Source of the DNA: an uncultured Candidatus Saccharibacteria bacterium
GTDB lineage: Bacteria > Patescibacteriota > Saccharimonadia > Saccharimonadales > Saccharimonadaceae
Length of the DNA stretch: 15,709 bases
NCBI GenBank assembly: GCA_938017655.1
Contig: CALIJO010000027.1
Coordinates: 1 to 15,709, forward strand
Reading direction: 5' to 3'
The translations under genes and the position numbers were made by a program. Under the pieces are notes generated by a model. The model saw only the letters and a list, made by a program, of their open reading frames with translations. It was not told the origin of the DNA and did not search any database. Shown piece by piece: positions 7,573 to 14,238 of this stretch. Position 1 is the first letter of the stretch. Each line of letters starts with the position of its first letter.

Positions 7573-8816
7573 GAGGAAGCTTTATAGAGGCCGTTATGTT
7601 TTTTACCATCGTAAATTTCGACTGGGATGCCCTTGGCACGGATTTTATCCTGAACGAGGGATTGCATGTTTTTGGCTTCAGTTTCTAATTGATTAGCGAG
7701 GTTTTGATTAAGTTCACGTTCCTTGATTTTAATGTAAGGAATATTTTGGTTTTGATGTTTATCGACAGCCTGACTAATAATACGAACTTCAGCGTCGCTA
7801 ACATTATAAAAACTATAGTGCTGGCCGAGCATAAAGGTTAACTGATTGGTTTCATATTTATAATTAAAGGCCTGGTAATTTGGCACACCAGATTCTTCCC
7901 CACTATAAATTTCATTGATCAAGAAATTTGGAGCCATAATCAGAGCCATCAACTCGGAATTGTTTTTTATTTCATCGTTAGAGAGATTTTTAATACGCTC
8001 CTTAATACGAAGTACAGTAGCATAGAGATAATCACGGATGAAACCAGAATTTTCAAATTTATATTTATCACCATTTGGAATGGCGTAAATATTGGCGAGA
8101 GTAAAGTGCTTATTAAAGAAACCAGATTTATTTTGAGCTTGGTAAGATTTCGCACAAACCACACAGCCTGGATCAAAGACATCTACAGCAATCGATCCAC
8201 TAGTAGTACTACCATCACGATAATAGTTAATGATCGAATCAAAAGAGTCCGCATAATCAGCAAGCTTCTTATCTTCTTCCATGGTAATCATTGGAATAGA
8301 AACATTGGTGATATAATCTTTAGCATCCCAAGTTTTGAGATGATCTGGAATGGCGGTAAAAATTTCACCCCATTCAGCAAAACTACGGCCAATTTTACCG
8401 ATAGGATCGGTTGGCTCCGCTTGATCAATACTACAAACTTCCGCACCGAGACCACATTGACTTGGCATTGAAACATTACAGGTACCAAAAACCCAAAGAG
8501 CAAGAAGCGATTTAATCGCAATCACAATGGACCAAACCGTAACAAAAACAATCACTACGGAAACAATTTCAATCAAAGCACTGAGGGGTTTTACGAGTTT
8601 AGGATTTTTTAGAACTACCTTCTTTAGGAGACTATTTTTAACTTCATCCTTAAAATTGGTGTCACATTTTTGCAAACGTACCTTCTTGAAAACACAGTGC
8701 CAAGCTTTCTTAAAAGTGGCCCAATATTTTTTTCTAAGGGCCTTATTGAAGAGACTAAGAAAGCCGACGAAAACCGACAGAAGCGCTAAGATAATAAATG
8801 CTGCTATACAAACCAT
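7569..8816 (-). CDS. Membrane protein with probable thioredoxin-like (CVVC) domain
   Basis: Residues 3-22 and about 82-110 are membrane segments separated by a basic stretch (28-76). The region after the second one should therefore be outside. SIAVDVFDPGCVVCAKS (208-224) has the strand-then-CxxC layout of a thioredoxin fold, with C218 and C221. SGVPNYQAF (309-317) looks like the loop holding the cis-proline that faces the CxxC pair (P312). Between them lies a long helical insertion, as in DsbA-like proteins. Three more cysteines (113, 121, 128) follow TM2. A role as thiol oxidoreductase or disulfide carrier for exported proteins is inferred. It starts 12 bases after the cysteine-desulfurase-like gene with AAAGGA in place, and its stop overlaps the CapA start, so it sits among three exported proteins rich in paired cysteines. 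Family membership rests on motifs only. Confidence 0.55.
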   Translation of the reverse strand: MVCIAAFIILALLSVFVGFLSLFNKALRKKYWATFKKAWHCVFKKVRLQKCDTNFKDEVKNSLLKKVVLKNPKLVKPLSALIEIVSVVIVFVTVWSIVIAIKSLLALWVFGTCNVSMPSQCGLGAEVCSIDQAEPTDPIGKIGRSFAEWGEIFTAIPDHLKTWDAKDYITNVSIPMITMEEDKKLADYADSFDSIINYYRDGSTTSGSIAVDVFDPGCVVCAKSYQAQNKSGFFNKHFTLANIYAIPNGDKYKFENSGFIRDYLYATVLRIKERIKNLSNDEIKNNSELMALIMAPNFLINEIYSGEESGVPNYQAFNYKYETNQLTFMLGQHYSFYNVSDAEVRIISQAVDKHQNQNIPYIKIKERELNQNLANQLETEAKNMQSLVQDKIRAKGIPVEIYDGKKHNGLYKASS

Positions 8817-8828
8817 GTTTTTCCTTTG

Positions 8829-10100
8829 TTAAATTTTTGATAATACCTTAATTAAATGTGCGACATCGGCGGTGGAGTTATAAAAACCTAGCGAAATACG
8901 AAGAAGAGGTGGATATTTTTTAATTTCAGAAAGATAGTAATGGACACAAAAATAACCGGTACGCACCATAATTCCCTGGTCAGATAAAGATTCACCGAGG
9001 AGATGCGAGTCTAGGCCTTCAACATAGAAAGACATCGTGGAAGCAGGTGATTGATTCAAGAGATGGATTTTCGGATGATTTTTCAAAAAATCATAAAGGG
9101 TATTGATGTTATTTTCTAAACGCTCGTGGTCGGATTTTTCTAAAGAATTTAGCCAATCAAGACTGGTACCAAGAGCAATGATTTCACCCCAAGCCTGGAG
9201 GCCTGGTTCGAATTTTGTATGTAAGTGATCGGGATTGTCAGCAGAGAGGAGGTAGGAAGATTTTTTTACATCATCTACCATCCCACCACCGATAAAAGTA
9301 GTATCAAAGAATTTGGCGAAAGATTTTTTCATCACAATGACACCGAGAGAGGCGCTATACATTTTGTGCGCAGAAAAACAGATGGCATCCGGTTCAATAT
9401 TATGGAGAAGCTCGGAATTGTGTGCCATCGCTTGAGCAGCATCGACAATAATAAAACCGTTCCTAGAATGGATATATTCAGCCACTTCCTTGAGATTAAG
9501 TTTCGCGCCATTAAAATTACTCATGGCATTCATTACCACGATAGAATTATCGGGAATTTCGGAAACTTGGATCAAGCCGTCATTGTCGCGAGTGAGGACT
9601 AGACGCTCAATTTTGGCAGTCTGCGAAGCCGACAAAGTAGAAAGAAAAACTGAATTATGTTCAATATCAGAAGTAACAATCGTCTTAATATTAGCCTGCT
9701 TAAAATTAAATTGATTAAGTAATAAATTCAGACCATAAGTGGTATTAAGCGTGAAACTTACAAAATAATCCTTAGACTTGAGCTTGAGAAATTTCAGAAC
9801 TTTTTCACGAGTTTCCGCGACTTTTTGATCAGTTTTCTGACCCCAAGCGTATTTCACACGTTCACCACAAGAATTATATTCCGTATAATATTCGACTAAA
9901 CTATCGATCACTGGCTGTGGACGCAGAGACTGACAGGCAGCGTCAAAATAATAATCGTGCGGTTTTAGATATTCAAAACCAGGAGCACGTAAAGAATCGG
10001 ATTCGGAGGAAGAAATTAGTTTAGATTGAGATTCTTCTGTCCCGCCAAAAATAGATGACGCAGACTTACTAAGCTTAGCTTTCAGTTCAGAAAAATTCAT
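8829..10100 (-). CDS. Cysteine-desulfurase-like (SufS/class V aminotransferase) PLP enzyme
   Basis: SufS-type enzymes take sulfur from cysteine, using PLP and an active-site cysteine. Numbering from a TTG three bases upstream of the chosen ATG, this protein shows H149 (SDIEHNS), D221 and Q224 (IVDAAQAMAH), the PLP lysine K247 in SAHKMYS, and C386 in VRTGYFCVHY, which matches the SufS RxGxxC loop. It is divergent: the usual aNxhRGxh segment after YYFDAA is replaced by SCGERVKYAWG (78-88), and about 40 extra residues precede the domain. No sufBCD, sufU or iscU is nearby, so its sulfur acceptor is unknown; another class V activity is possible. I place the start at ATG 10100. AAGGAGG at 10104-10110 leaves only three bases before it and none before the TTG, unusually tight. 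It is the first gene of a compact array with the thioredoxin-like protein 12 bases on. Confidence 0.82.
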   Translation of the reverse strand: MNFSELKAKLSKSASSIFGGTEESQSKLISSSESDSLRAPGFEYLKPHDYYFDAACQSLRPQPVIDSLVEYYTEYNSCGERVKYAWGQKTDQKVAETREKVLKFLKLKSKDYFVSFTLNTTYGLNLLLNQFNFKQANIKTIVTSDIEHNSVFLSTLSASQTAKIERLVLTRDNDGLIQVSEIPDNSIVVMNAMSNFNGAKLNLKEVAEYIHSRNGFIIVDAAQAMAHNSELLHNIEPDAICFSAHKMYSASLGVIVMKKSFAKFFDTTFIGGGMVDDVKKSSYLLSADNPDHLHTKFEPGLQAWGEIIALGTSLDWLNSLEKSDHERLENNINTLYDFLKNHPKIHLLNQSPASTMSFYVEGLDSHLLGESLSDQGIMVRTGYFCVHYYLSEIKKYPPLLRISLGFYNSTADVAHLIKVLSKI

Positions 10101-10103
10101 CAA

Positions 10104-10125
10104 CCTCCTTTGCTTAATTTTACCA
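10104..10125 (-). promoter_or_regulatory. Extended -10 and Shine-Dalgarno of the 8829-10100 gene
   Basis: The minus strand has TGGTAAAAT at 10125-10117, a TGn extended -10, then six bases, then AAGGAGG at 10110-10104 and ATG at 10100. A transcript starting 6-7 bases after the -10 would begin at or just before the ribosome site, leaving a leader of about ten bases. No good -35 is seen. Confidence 0.45.
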
Positions 10126-10162
10126 CAAAAAGAGATGAGGGCTCTTAGCTTTTAATGTAGAG

Positions 10163-10269
10163 TTTTCCACATATTCACATTGACAGATATTGAGTTTGAT
10201 ATTTTAAGTTAATTTTCTTGTTCGGTTTTATTTTCTACGGTTTTACACAAGCATTTTAACTTTTCCACA
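10163..10269 (+). other. Cluster of four DnaA-box-like 9-mers
   Basis: All on the plus strand: TTTTCCACA at 10163-10171, ATATTCACA at 10170-10178, TTTTACACA at 10241-10249 and TTTTCCACA at 10261-10269. Each is one mismatch from the DnaA box TTATNCACA, and TTTTCCACA is the form used in cyanobacteria. I found no other exact TTTTCCACA on either strand of the window; the nearest is a one-mismatch copy inside the lectin gene near 3529. Confidence 0.4.
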
Positions 10270-10328
10270 TTGGTGTTTTGTTTGATAAAATCTTGTTCGG
10301 TTTTAGTGTTTGGTTTTGTTCGGATTTA
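10217..10328 (+). repeat. Short direct repeat TTGTTCGGnTTTA, three copies
   Basis: CTTGTTCGGTTTTA occurs exactly at 10217-10230 and 10292-10305. A third copy, TTGTTCGGATTTA, lies at 10316-10328. Weaker relatives are CTACGGTTTTA (10235-10245) and TGTTTGGTTTTG (10307-10318). Spacing is irregular (75 and 24 bases between starts), so this is not a CRISPR. The repeats could be operator sites. Confidence 0.65.
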
Positions 10329-10383
10329 TAGATTTAACATGGGCAATGGCCATATATTTGTAAGTGTCATAAATTTTTATTTC

Positions 10384-10413
10384 AAAAAAATACCCCAAAG
10401 TTTGGAGTATTTT
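10384..10413 (-). terminator. Rho-independent terminator after the glycosyltransferase gene
   Basis: Arms 10387-10396 and 10404-10413 pair over ten positions (one G-U) around a 7-base loop. On the minus strand the hairpin runs into seven T (10390-10384). It begins 8 bases after the stop codon at 10421. Confidence 0.8.
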
Positions 10414-10420
10414 AAGTTTC

Positions 10421-11395
10421 TTATTTTTTGAGATTTTTAGAGTTCTTTTTACTTATTATATAAAGTGGACGATTCTGCGTTTCTGAATGAATATGCGAAA
10501 TATATAACGCTGTCACATATTGCGATATCATTAATAATCCTACAAGAAAAGTAATAAATACAGTCATCTGAACTGCTCCATCCCAATATAAATGCAGTGG
10601 ATCACCTAAAACATATTGATTAATAATAATAAATAATCCTAGCGATGCAGAAAATATTGAGATTAATGAACCAAGATATCCAAAAATTACCAATGGAGTG
10701 TCAGTCATCGATATAAAGCTATCTATCGCTAATTTAAATAATTTTTTAAAAGTATAAGATGGTTTACCGGCAAAACGGTTTCCATAAATATAATTTATGT
10801 AATCTTTTTTATACCCCATCCAATCAATTAATCCGCGAGTAATTCGATTATGTTCAGTAAAGTTATTATATTCATTCACAACTTCTCGATCCATTAGGCG
10901 GAAATCAGTACTTCCAGGTACGGTATCTTTGTTGCCCATTATTCTAAATAATTTATAGAACATCTTTGAGCCAAGACGCGGAATGAGTCCGTGTTTGGTA
11001 AAATGATCACGAACGCCAACTATAATTTCATTACCTTTTTCCCATGATTTAATAAATTTATGAATTTCTTTTGGTGGTTGTTGACCGTCCGCGTCGATGG
11101 TTAGTACAGCATCGCCAGTTGATTCTTTAATGCCAGCAGACAAGGCGATCTCCTTACCAAAATTTCTAGCAAATGCAATAAGTTTAATTGGCGAGTTTAA
11201 TATTTTTTTATTATCATTAATAAATGATTGTAGTATGGCTAATGTATTATCTGAAGAGCCATCATTAACCAGTATTAACTCAAAATTATATTTATCTTCT
11301 AATCTATTTAACTCCGGAATTAAATCTTTTGACAAAAAATGACAAATTCCTTTTTCCTCATTATAAACTGGGACAACAACGGAAATTTTCTTCAT
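10421..11395 (-). CDS. Family 2 glycosyltransferase, polyprenyl-phosphate sugar transferase type (DPM1/GtrB-like)
   Basis: Such enzymes move a sugar from a nucleotide donor to undecaprenyl phosphate on the inner face of the membrane, for later use in glycan or protein modification. The 324-residue protein opens with ISVVVPVYNEEKG (4-16), has LVNDGSSDNT in the nucleotide-binding region, ARNFGKE near 76, and the metal-binding DAD within TIDADGQQP near 100. Two C-terminal membrane segments, about 232-258 and 268-296, are typical of the GtrB/YfdH subgroup. It lies 42 bases after the LexA-like gene on the same strand, so it could be co-transcribed with it. AGGTG about 10 bases upstream supports the start. 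Base composition looks more AT-rich than the neighbouring plus-strand LCP gene, as for the glycan genes at the left end. Sugar specificity cannot be read from sequence. Confidence 0.92.
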   Translation of the reverse strand: MKKISVVVPVYNEEKGICHFLSKDLIPELNRLEDKYNFELILVNDGSSDNTLAILQSFINDNKKILNSPIKLIAFARNFGKEIALSAGIKESTGDAVLTIDADGQQPPKEIHKFIKSWEKGNEIIVGVRDHFTKHGLIPRLGSKMFYKLFRIMGNKDTVPGSTDFRLMDREVVNEYNNFTEHNRITRGLIDWMGYKKDYINYIYGNRFAGKPSYTFKKLFKLAIDSFISMTDTPLVIFGYLGSLISIFSASLGLFIIINQYVLGDPLHLYWDGAVQMTVFITFLVGLLMISQYVTALYISHIHSETQNRPLYIISKKNSKNLKK

Positions 11396-11437
11396 ATAAT
11401 AACACCTAACTTATTTAAGATTATTTTAGACTAATAA

Positions 11438-11770
11438 CTATAAATTCTCAAGCTCTAAACCAAGAATTTCGGCGGCTTGATGAAGGATTTCAGATTCTTC
11501 ATCAGTAGCAAATTCAAGACGTTGCCTAAATAATTCCGTAGTTTCCGGGAAGGAGCGGTCGACAATCACTAGAGAACGCGCAGAGCCTTCCTCGCGCTTT
11601 AAGAAACCTAGAGCAACTAAATTATCAATATGTTCAGCGACGGAAGCCGGACTCTTCAAACCTAAACCAGAGGCGATTTCGCGATAGGATGGTGAATGAT
11701 CATGCTCGGCGATAAATTCAGCAAGAAAATCCATTAAACGCTTTTGTTTTTTAGTCAATTTGTAACGCAT
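11438..11770 (-). CDS. LexA-type winged-helix DNA-binding protein lacking the S24 protease domain
   Basis: Residues 4-70 match the LexA N-terminal domain: LTKKQKRLMDFLAEFI, then SPSYREIASGLGLKSPASV (26-44, where the recognition helix lies), then a wing ending SARSLVIV. E. coli LexA has the same arrangement (YREIA..LG..SP). After residue 70 only about 40 residues follow, acidic and helical. The autoproteolytic S24 domain with its Ala-Gly cleavage site and Ser-Lys dyad is absent, and the 42 bases to the next gene cannot encode it. It therefore cannot be inactivated by classic RecA-stimulated self-cleavage. The start has no ribosome site, and a TATAAT ends 10 bases before the ATG, so the message would be nearly leaderless. 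It is divergent from the LCP gene with overlapping promoters, so control of itself and of that gene is a reasonable guess. I leave the symbol empty because it is not a true LexA. Confidence 0.82.
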   Translation of the reverse strand: MRYKLTKKQKRLMDFLAEFIAEHDHSPSYREIASGLGLKSPASVAEHIDNLVALGFLKREEGSARSLVIVDRSFPETTELFRQRLEFATDEESEILHQAAEILGLELENL

Positions 11771-11773
11771 ATT

Positions 11774-11787
11774 TGATATAATTATAT
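11774..11787. promoter_or_regulatory. Overlapping divergent promoters between the LexA-like and LCP genes
   Basis: The plus strand has TGATATAAT (11774-11782), an extended -10 for the LCP gene. The minus strand has TATAAT (11786-11781) for the LexA-like gene. The two -10 boxes overlap by two bases inside a perfect 12-base palindrome, ATATAATTATAT (11776-11787). RNA polymerase cannot occupy both at once. The plus transcript would have a leader of about 92 bases; the minus one only about 3-4. Confidence 0.55.
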
Positions 11788-11881
11788 ATTAGATGAGGAT
11801 AAATAAAATTAGATTTTTACAGAGCATTTTGTTTATTGATTTATTTTTTGTAAATAAAAACTTAAGGATGGGAGAGAAATA

Positions 11882-13639
11882 ATGAAGAGCGCTTATATTG
11901 ATGGTTTAGCTCCGAGACGTAGTAAAGCAGTTTCTCAGAATTCTAAAAGTACCACCCCAGTTTTTAAGAAAAATATGACAAATCCTTTACCGAGGAAACA
12001 ATTGCTTGACCCATTGGAAATTGAAAAAATCCAACGTGAAAAACGTAGTCGAACAAAAATCGCTAGGGTTGAGACCGTATCGAGTGAACCAGAAGTGGCA
12101 GCGGAAGATTTTTCTCAAACTGATAATTACGACGATTTTTTGGAACCAATTTCAGCTTTTAATCTCGAAAAAGATAGTGATCAAAATGAGTTTGGTTTAG
12201 AACGTGACGACAAACGTGGTTTTCCGAATGATGATGAAATGGATATCAATTCAGAAGAAATTGATGAAGAGATTAATAAGGATAAAAAACCTAAAAAGAA
12301 ACCTTTCATCTTCCGACACAAAAAACTTTGTTTCTTTTTAGTTTTCTTATTAGTCGTGGGCGGTGTTGGCTATTTTTATGGTAATCAAATAATTACTAAA
12401 ATCACCGGTGGCAAATCTAATCTATTCGATTTTGTTAGTACTATAGTGAGCGAAAAATACACCCCACTAAAGACTGACGCGAACGGACAGACCAATATTG
12501 CGATTTTTGGTACTTCCGGATACGATATGAGTGGTAACGAAGGCCGAGGCGTGCATGATGGTGCGCAACTCACCGACTCCCTGATGGAAATGACTTTAAA
12601 CCAGGAATCGAAGAACGCTGATATGATTAGTATTCCGCGTGATTTGAAGGTAGGTCGTGAAGCTTGCTTCGCGGGTAAAATCAACGAAGTTTATACCTGT
12701 GCCAGTAATAACGGTAAAAACGAAGAAGCTGGTGCACAAGCAGTGATGAATGTACTAGAAACCGTGACCGGGCTAAAAAATCAATATTATATTCATTTGA
12801 ACTGGGGTTCACTAGTCCAAATCGTTGACGCATTAGGTGGTATCGAAGTAACTTTCGATGAAGATATTACTGACTATGGCTGGACTAACATCGTAATTAA
12901 GAAAAATACACCAACTACCTTGAATGGCGAAAAAGCCTTAGCCTTAGCACGGGCTCGTCACGGGGTAGCGGGGGGAGATTTCGCACGTGGCGAAAATCAA
13001 CAACGTATTTTGACGGCAGTAAAAGAAAAAATTGTGAAAAAAGGTATGGATATTCCGGCTATGATCGCTCTAGTAAATGCATTAGGTGATAATATTCGTA
13101 CCAATATTAAGGTCGACGAAATGAAGACTGGCGCACATTTGCTTTCTGGATTTAATTCAGAAAATATGAAGACCCTCCCACTAGCTAATTTACCAGATGG
13201 CACAACTTACGTCACAAATGCTAGCTATCCAGTGCAAGGTATCAATATTTCCTACGTAATTCCAGCGGCTGGACTAAATAACTACACAAAGATTCATCAA
13301 TACATCCAGAAAGCTATTACGGAAAACGTAGATAGTGTGGCGACAGCTAGACTCCTAGTTCTGAACGGTTCTGGTGAACGCGGCGCGGCCAGTGATGAGA
13401 AGCTGGAACTAGAAAAAGTGGGCTTTAAGAATATTGAGACGGATAATGCGCCAACTTCAGATTATCAAGATATAACGATTTATCAAATCGGTGAAAAACC
13501 AGTGGCGAAGAAGGGTTTGACAGATTACTATAAGATTGAAGTAAAAGATAAATCTGAGCTGCCACAGAGTGTTAAGAGCCATGGTTATGATTTCGTGATT
13601 ATTCGCGGAAAAGAAACCGCCAAAAAGACTGCAAACTAA
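11882..13639 (+). CDS. LytR-CpsA-Psr (LCP) family protein with LytR_C domain
   Basis: LCP proteins transfer glycopolymers from undecaprenyl pyrophosphate to peptidoglycan on the outer face of the membrane. The 585-residue protein has a long cytoplasmic N-terminus (1-147, acidic at 66-135), one membrane segment (149-166) and the LCP domain at about 200-430. TDSLMEMTL (231-239), ISIPRDLKV (249-257), YYIHLNWGSLVQIVDALGGI (302-321) and ALARARHGVAGGDFARGENQQ (354-374) carry the conserved arginines and aspartate that bind pyrophosphate (R253, R357, R359, D366, R369). Residues 488-577 form a LytR_C domain (VLNGSGERGAA). GGGAG nine bases before the ATG supports the start. It is the only plus-strand gene here, divergent from the LexA-like gene and ended by a terminator. 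Which polymer it attaches is unknown; the WecB and glycosyltransferase genes could supply one. Confidence 0.94.
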   Translation: MKSAYIDGLAPRRSKAVSQNSKSTTPVFKKNMTNPLPRKQLLDPLEIEKIQREKRSRTKIARVETVSSEPEVAAEDFSQTDNYDDFLEPISAFNLEKDSDQNEFGLERDDKRGFPNDDEMDINSEEIDEEINKDKKPKKKPFIFRHKKLCFFLVFLLVVGGVGYFYGNQIITKITGGKSNLFDFVSTIVSEKYTPLKTDANGQTNIAIFGTSGYDMSGNEGRGVHDGAQLTDSLMEMTLNQESKNADMISIPRDLKVGREACFAGKINEVYTCASNNGKNEEAGAQAVMNVLETVTGLKNQYYIHLNWGSLVQIVDALGGIEVTFDEDITDYGWTNIVIKKNTPTTLNGEKALALARARHGVAGGDFARGENQQRILTAVKEKIVKKGMDIPAMIALVNALGDNIRTNIKVDEMKTGAHLLSGFNSENMKTLPLANLPDGTTYVTNASYPVQGINISYVIPAAGLNNYTKIHQYIQKAITENVDSVATARLLVLNGSGERGAASDEKLELEKVGFKNIETDNAPTSDYQDITIYQIGEKPVAKKGLTDYYKIEVKDKSELPQSVKSHGYDFVIIRGKETAKKTAN

Positions 13640-13682
13640 AATTTGCGAGACTAAAAACGCGAAGCCCAAAAAATATTACTAG

Positions 13683-13709
13683 AAAAGAGACCCTAAGCGG
13701 TCTCTTTTT
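13683..13709 (+). terminator. Rho-independent terminator after the LCP gene
   Basis: A perfect 10-bp stem (13683-13692 with 13699-13708, core GAGACC/GGTCTC) and 6-base loop end in TTTTT. On the minus strand the same stem also ends in TTTT, so it may serve the convergent jag transcript. Confidence 0.85.
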
Positions 13710-13716
13710 AATAAGG

Positions 13717-13743
13717 AACTTCCGCCAGAAGGCGGTAGTTTTT
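13717..13743 (+). terminator. Second hairpin between the convergent LCP and jag genes
   Basis: AACT-t-CCGCC pairs with GGCGG-t-AGTT around the tetraloop AGAA, with one T-T mismatch, followed by five T on the plus strand (13739-13743). It is a backup terminator for the LCP transcript. Its GC-rich core stands out in this AT-rich gap. Confidence 0.6.
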
Positions 13744-13759
13744 AGAAGTTTAATCTATA

Positions 13760-14224
13760 TTAGTCGAGATTCTTCTTGGAGATAATTAAATGGCGCTCGC
13801 GTCCTTCCCCTTCCGAGTGGGTATAAATATCAGAATAATCTTCAGCTAATTTATGGACCACACGGCGATCAGCAGCGTTAAGTTCAAGAGTGATGGATTC
13901 CCCAGTTTGACGAACCTTATTAATCCAGCCTTCAGCCTTCTTTTCAATACGCTCCATGCGTTGGTGTTTGTAATCGGCAATATCGATGTTCACACGAGTA
14001 ATTTCGGCATTTTTCATAGTGAGACCCATCGAAACAATATGTTGCAAGGCGCGCAGATTACCAGCATTTTTACCAATTAAAAGTGAATTTAAACTGGTGC
14101 TAGGGACACTTAATTGAATAACTTGGTCATCAATAGTTGACCAGACAGCAACGTTAATTCCGAAGAAAGATAATAGGTCTTCGAGATATTTTGTAGCAAA
14201 GCGAACCGATTCATCACGATTCAT
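13760..14224 (-). CDS. jag: Jag/KhpB-type KH-R3H RNA-binding protein
   Basis: KhpB (Jag) binds RNA, usually with KhpA, and affects cell elongation and division in Gram-positive bacteria. The 154-residue protein has a KH-like domain (about 1-85) and an R3H domain (about 95-150) with the diagnostic R120-xxx-H124 in NAADRRVVH, followed by HSEGEGRERHLII. The usual Jag_N domain of longer homologues (B. subtilis Jag is about 208 residues) is missing. The KH loop reads LIGKNAGNL (49-57) instead of the common LIGKRGQTL, so the second glycine of GxxG has moved one place. The gene follows yidC by 14 bases with a strong AGAAGGAG, the standard yidC-jag operon order. The identity is firm from context and the R3H motif. 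Confidence 0.93.
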   Translation of the reverse strand: MNRDESVRFATKYLEDLLSFFGINVAVWSTIDDQVIQLSVPSTSLNSLLIGKNAGNLRALQHIVSMGLTMKNAEITRVNIDIADYKHQRMERIEKKAEGWINKVRQTGESITLELNAADRRVVHKLAEDYSDIYTHSEGEGRERHLIISKKNLD

Positions 14225-14238
14225 AAAAACTCCTTCTC

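Larger units (their letters stand above)
10101..10383. other. Non-coding region with DnaA-box-like sites and direct repeats
   Basis: This 283-base stretch has no plausible coding frame. It lies between the terminator of the glycosyltransferase gene and the start of the desulfurase-like gene, both on the minus strand. The plus strand is strongly T- and G-biased. It holds four sites close to the DnaA box TTATNCACA on one strand and three copies of a TTGTTCGGnTTTA repeat, listed separately. It may be a long promoter region, an origin-related element, or an undetected small RNA. No stable multi-arm fold was evident by eye. Confidence 0.5.

Noticed and set aside
10180..10208. TTGACA on the plus strand at 10180 as a -35 box
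   Set aside because: There is no acceptable -10 at 16-18 bases and no plus-strand gene downstream.
10217..10328. The TTGTTCGG repeats as a CRISPR array
   Set aside because: Units are only 13-14 bases, spacing is irregular (75 and 24 bases between starts), and no cas gene is present.
11438..11770. A complete SOS regulator LexA
   Set aside because: Only the DNA-binding domain is present; the S24 protease domain and cleavage site are missing.
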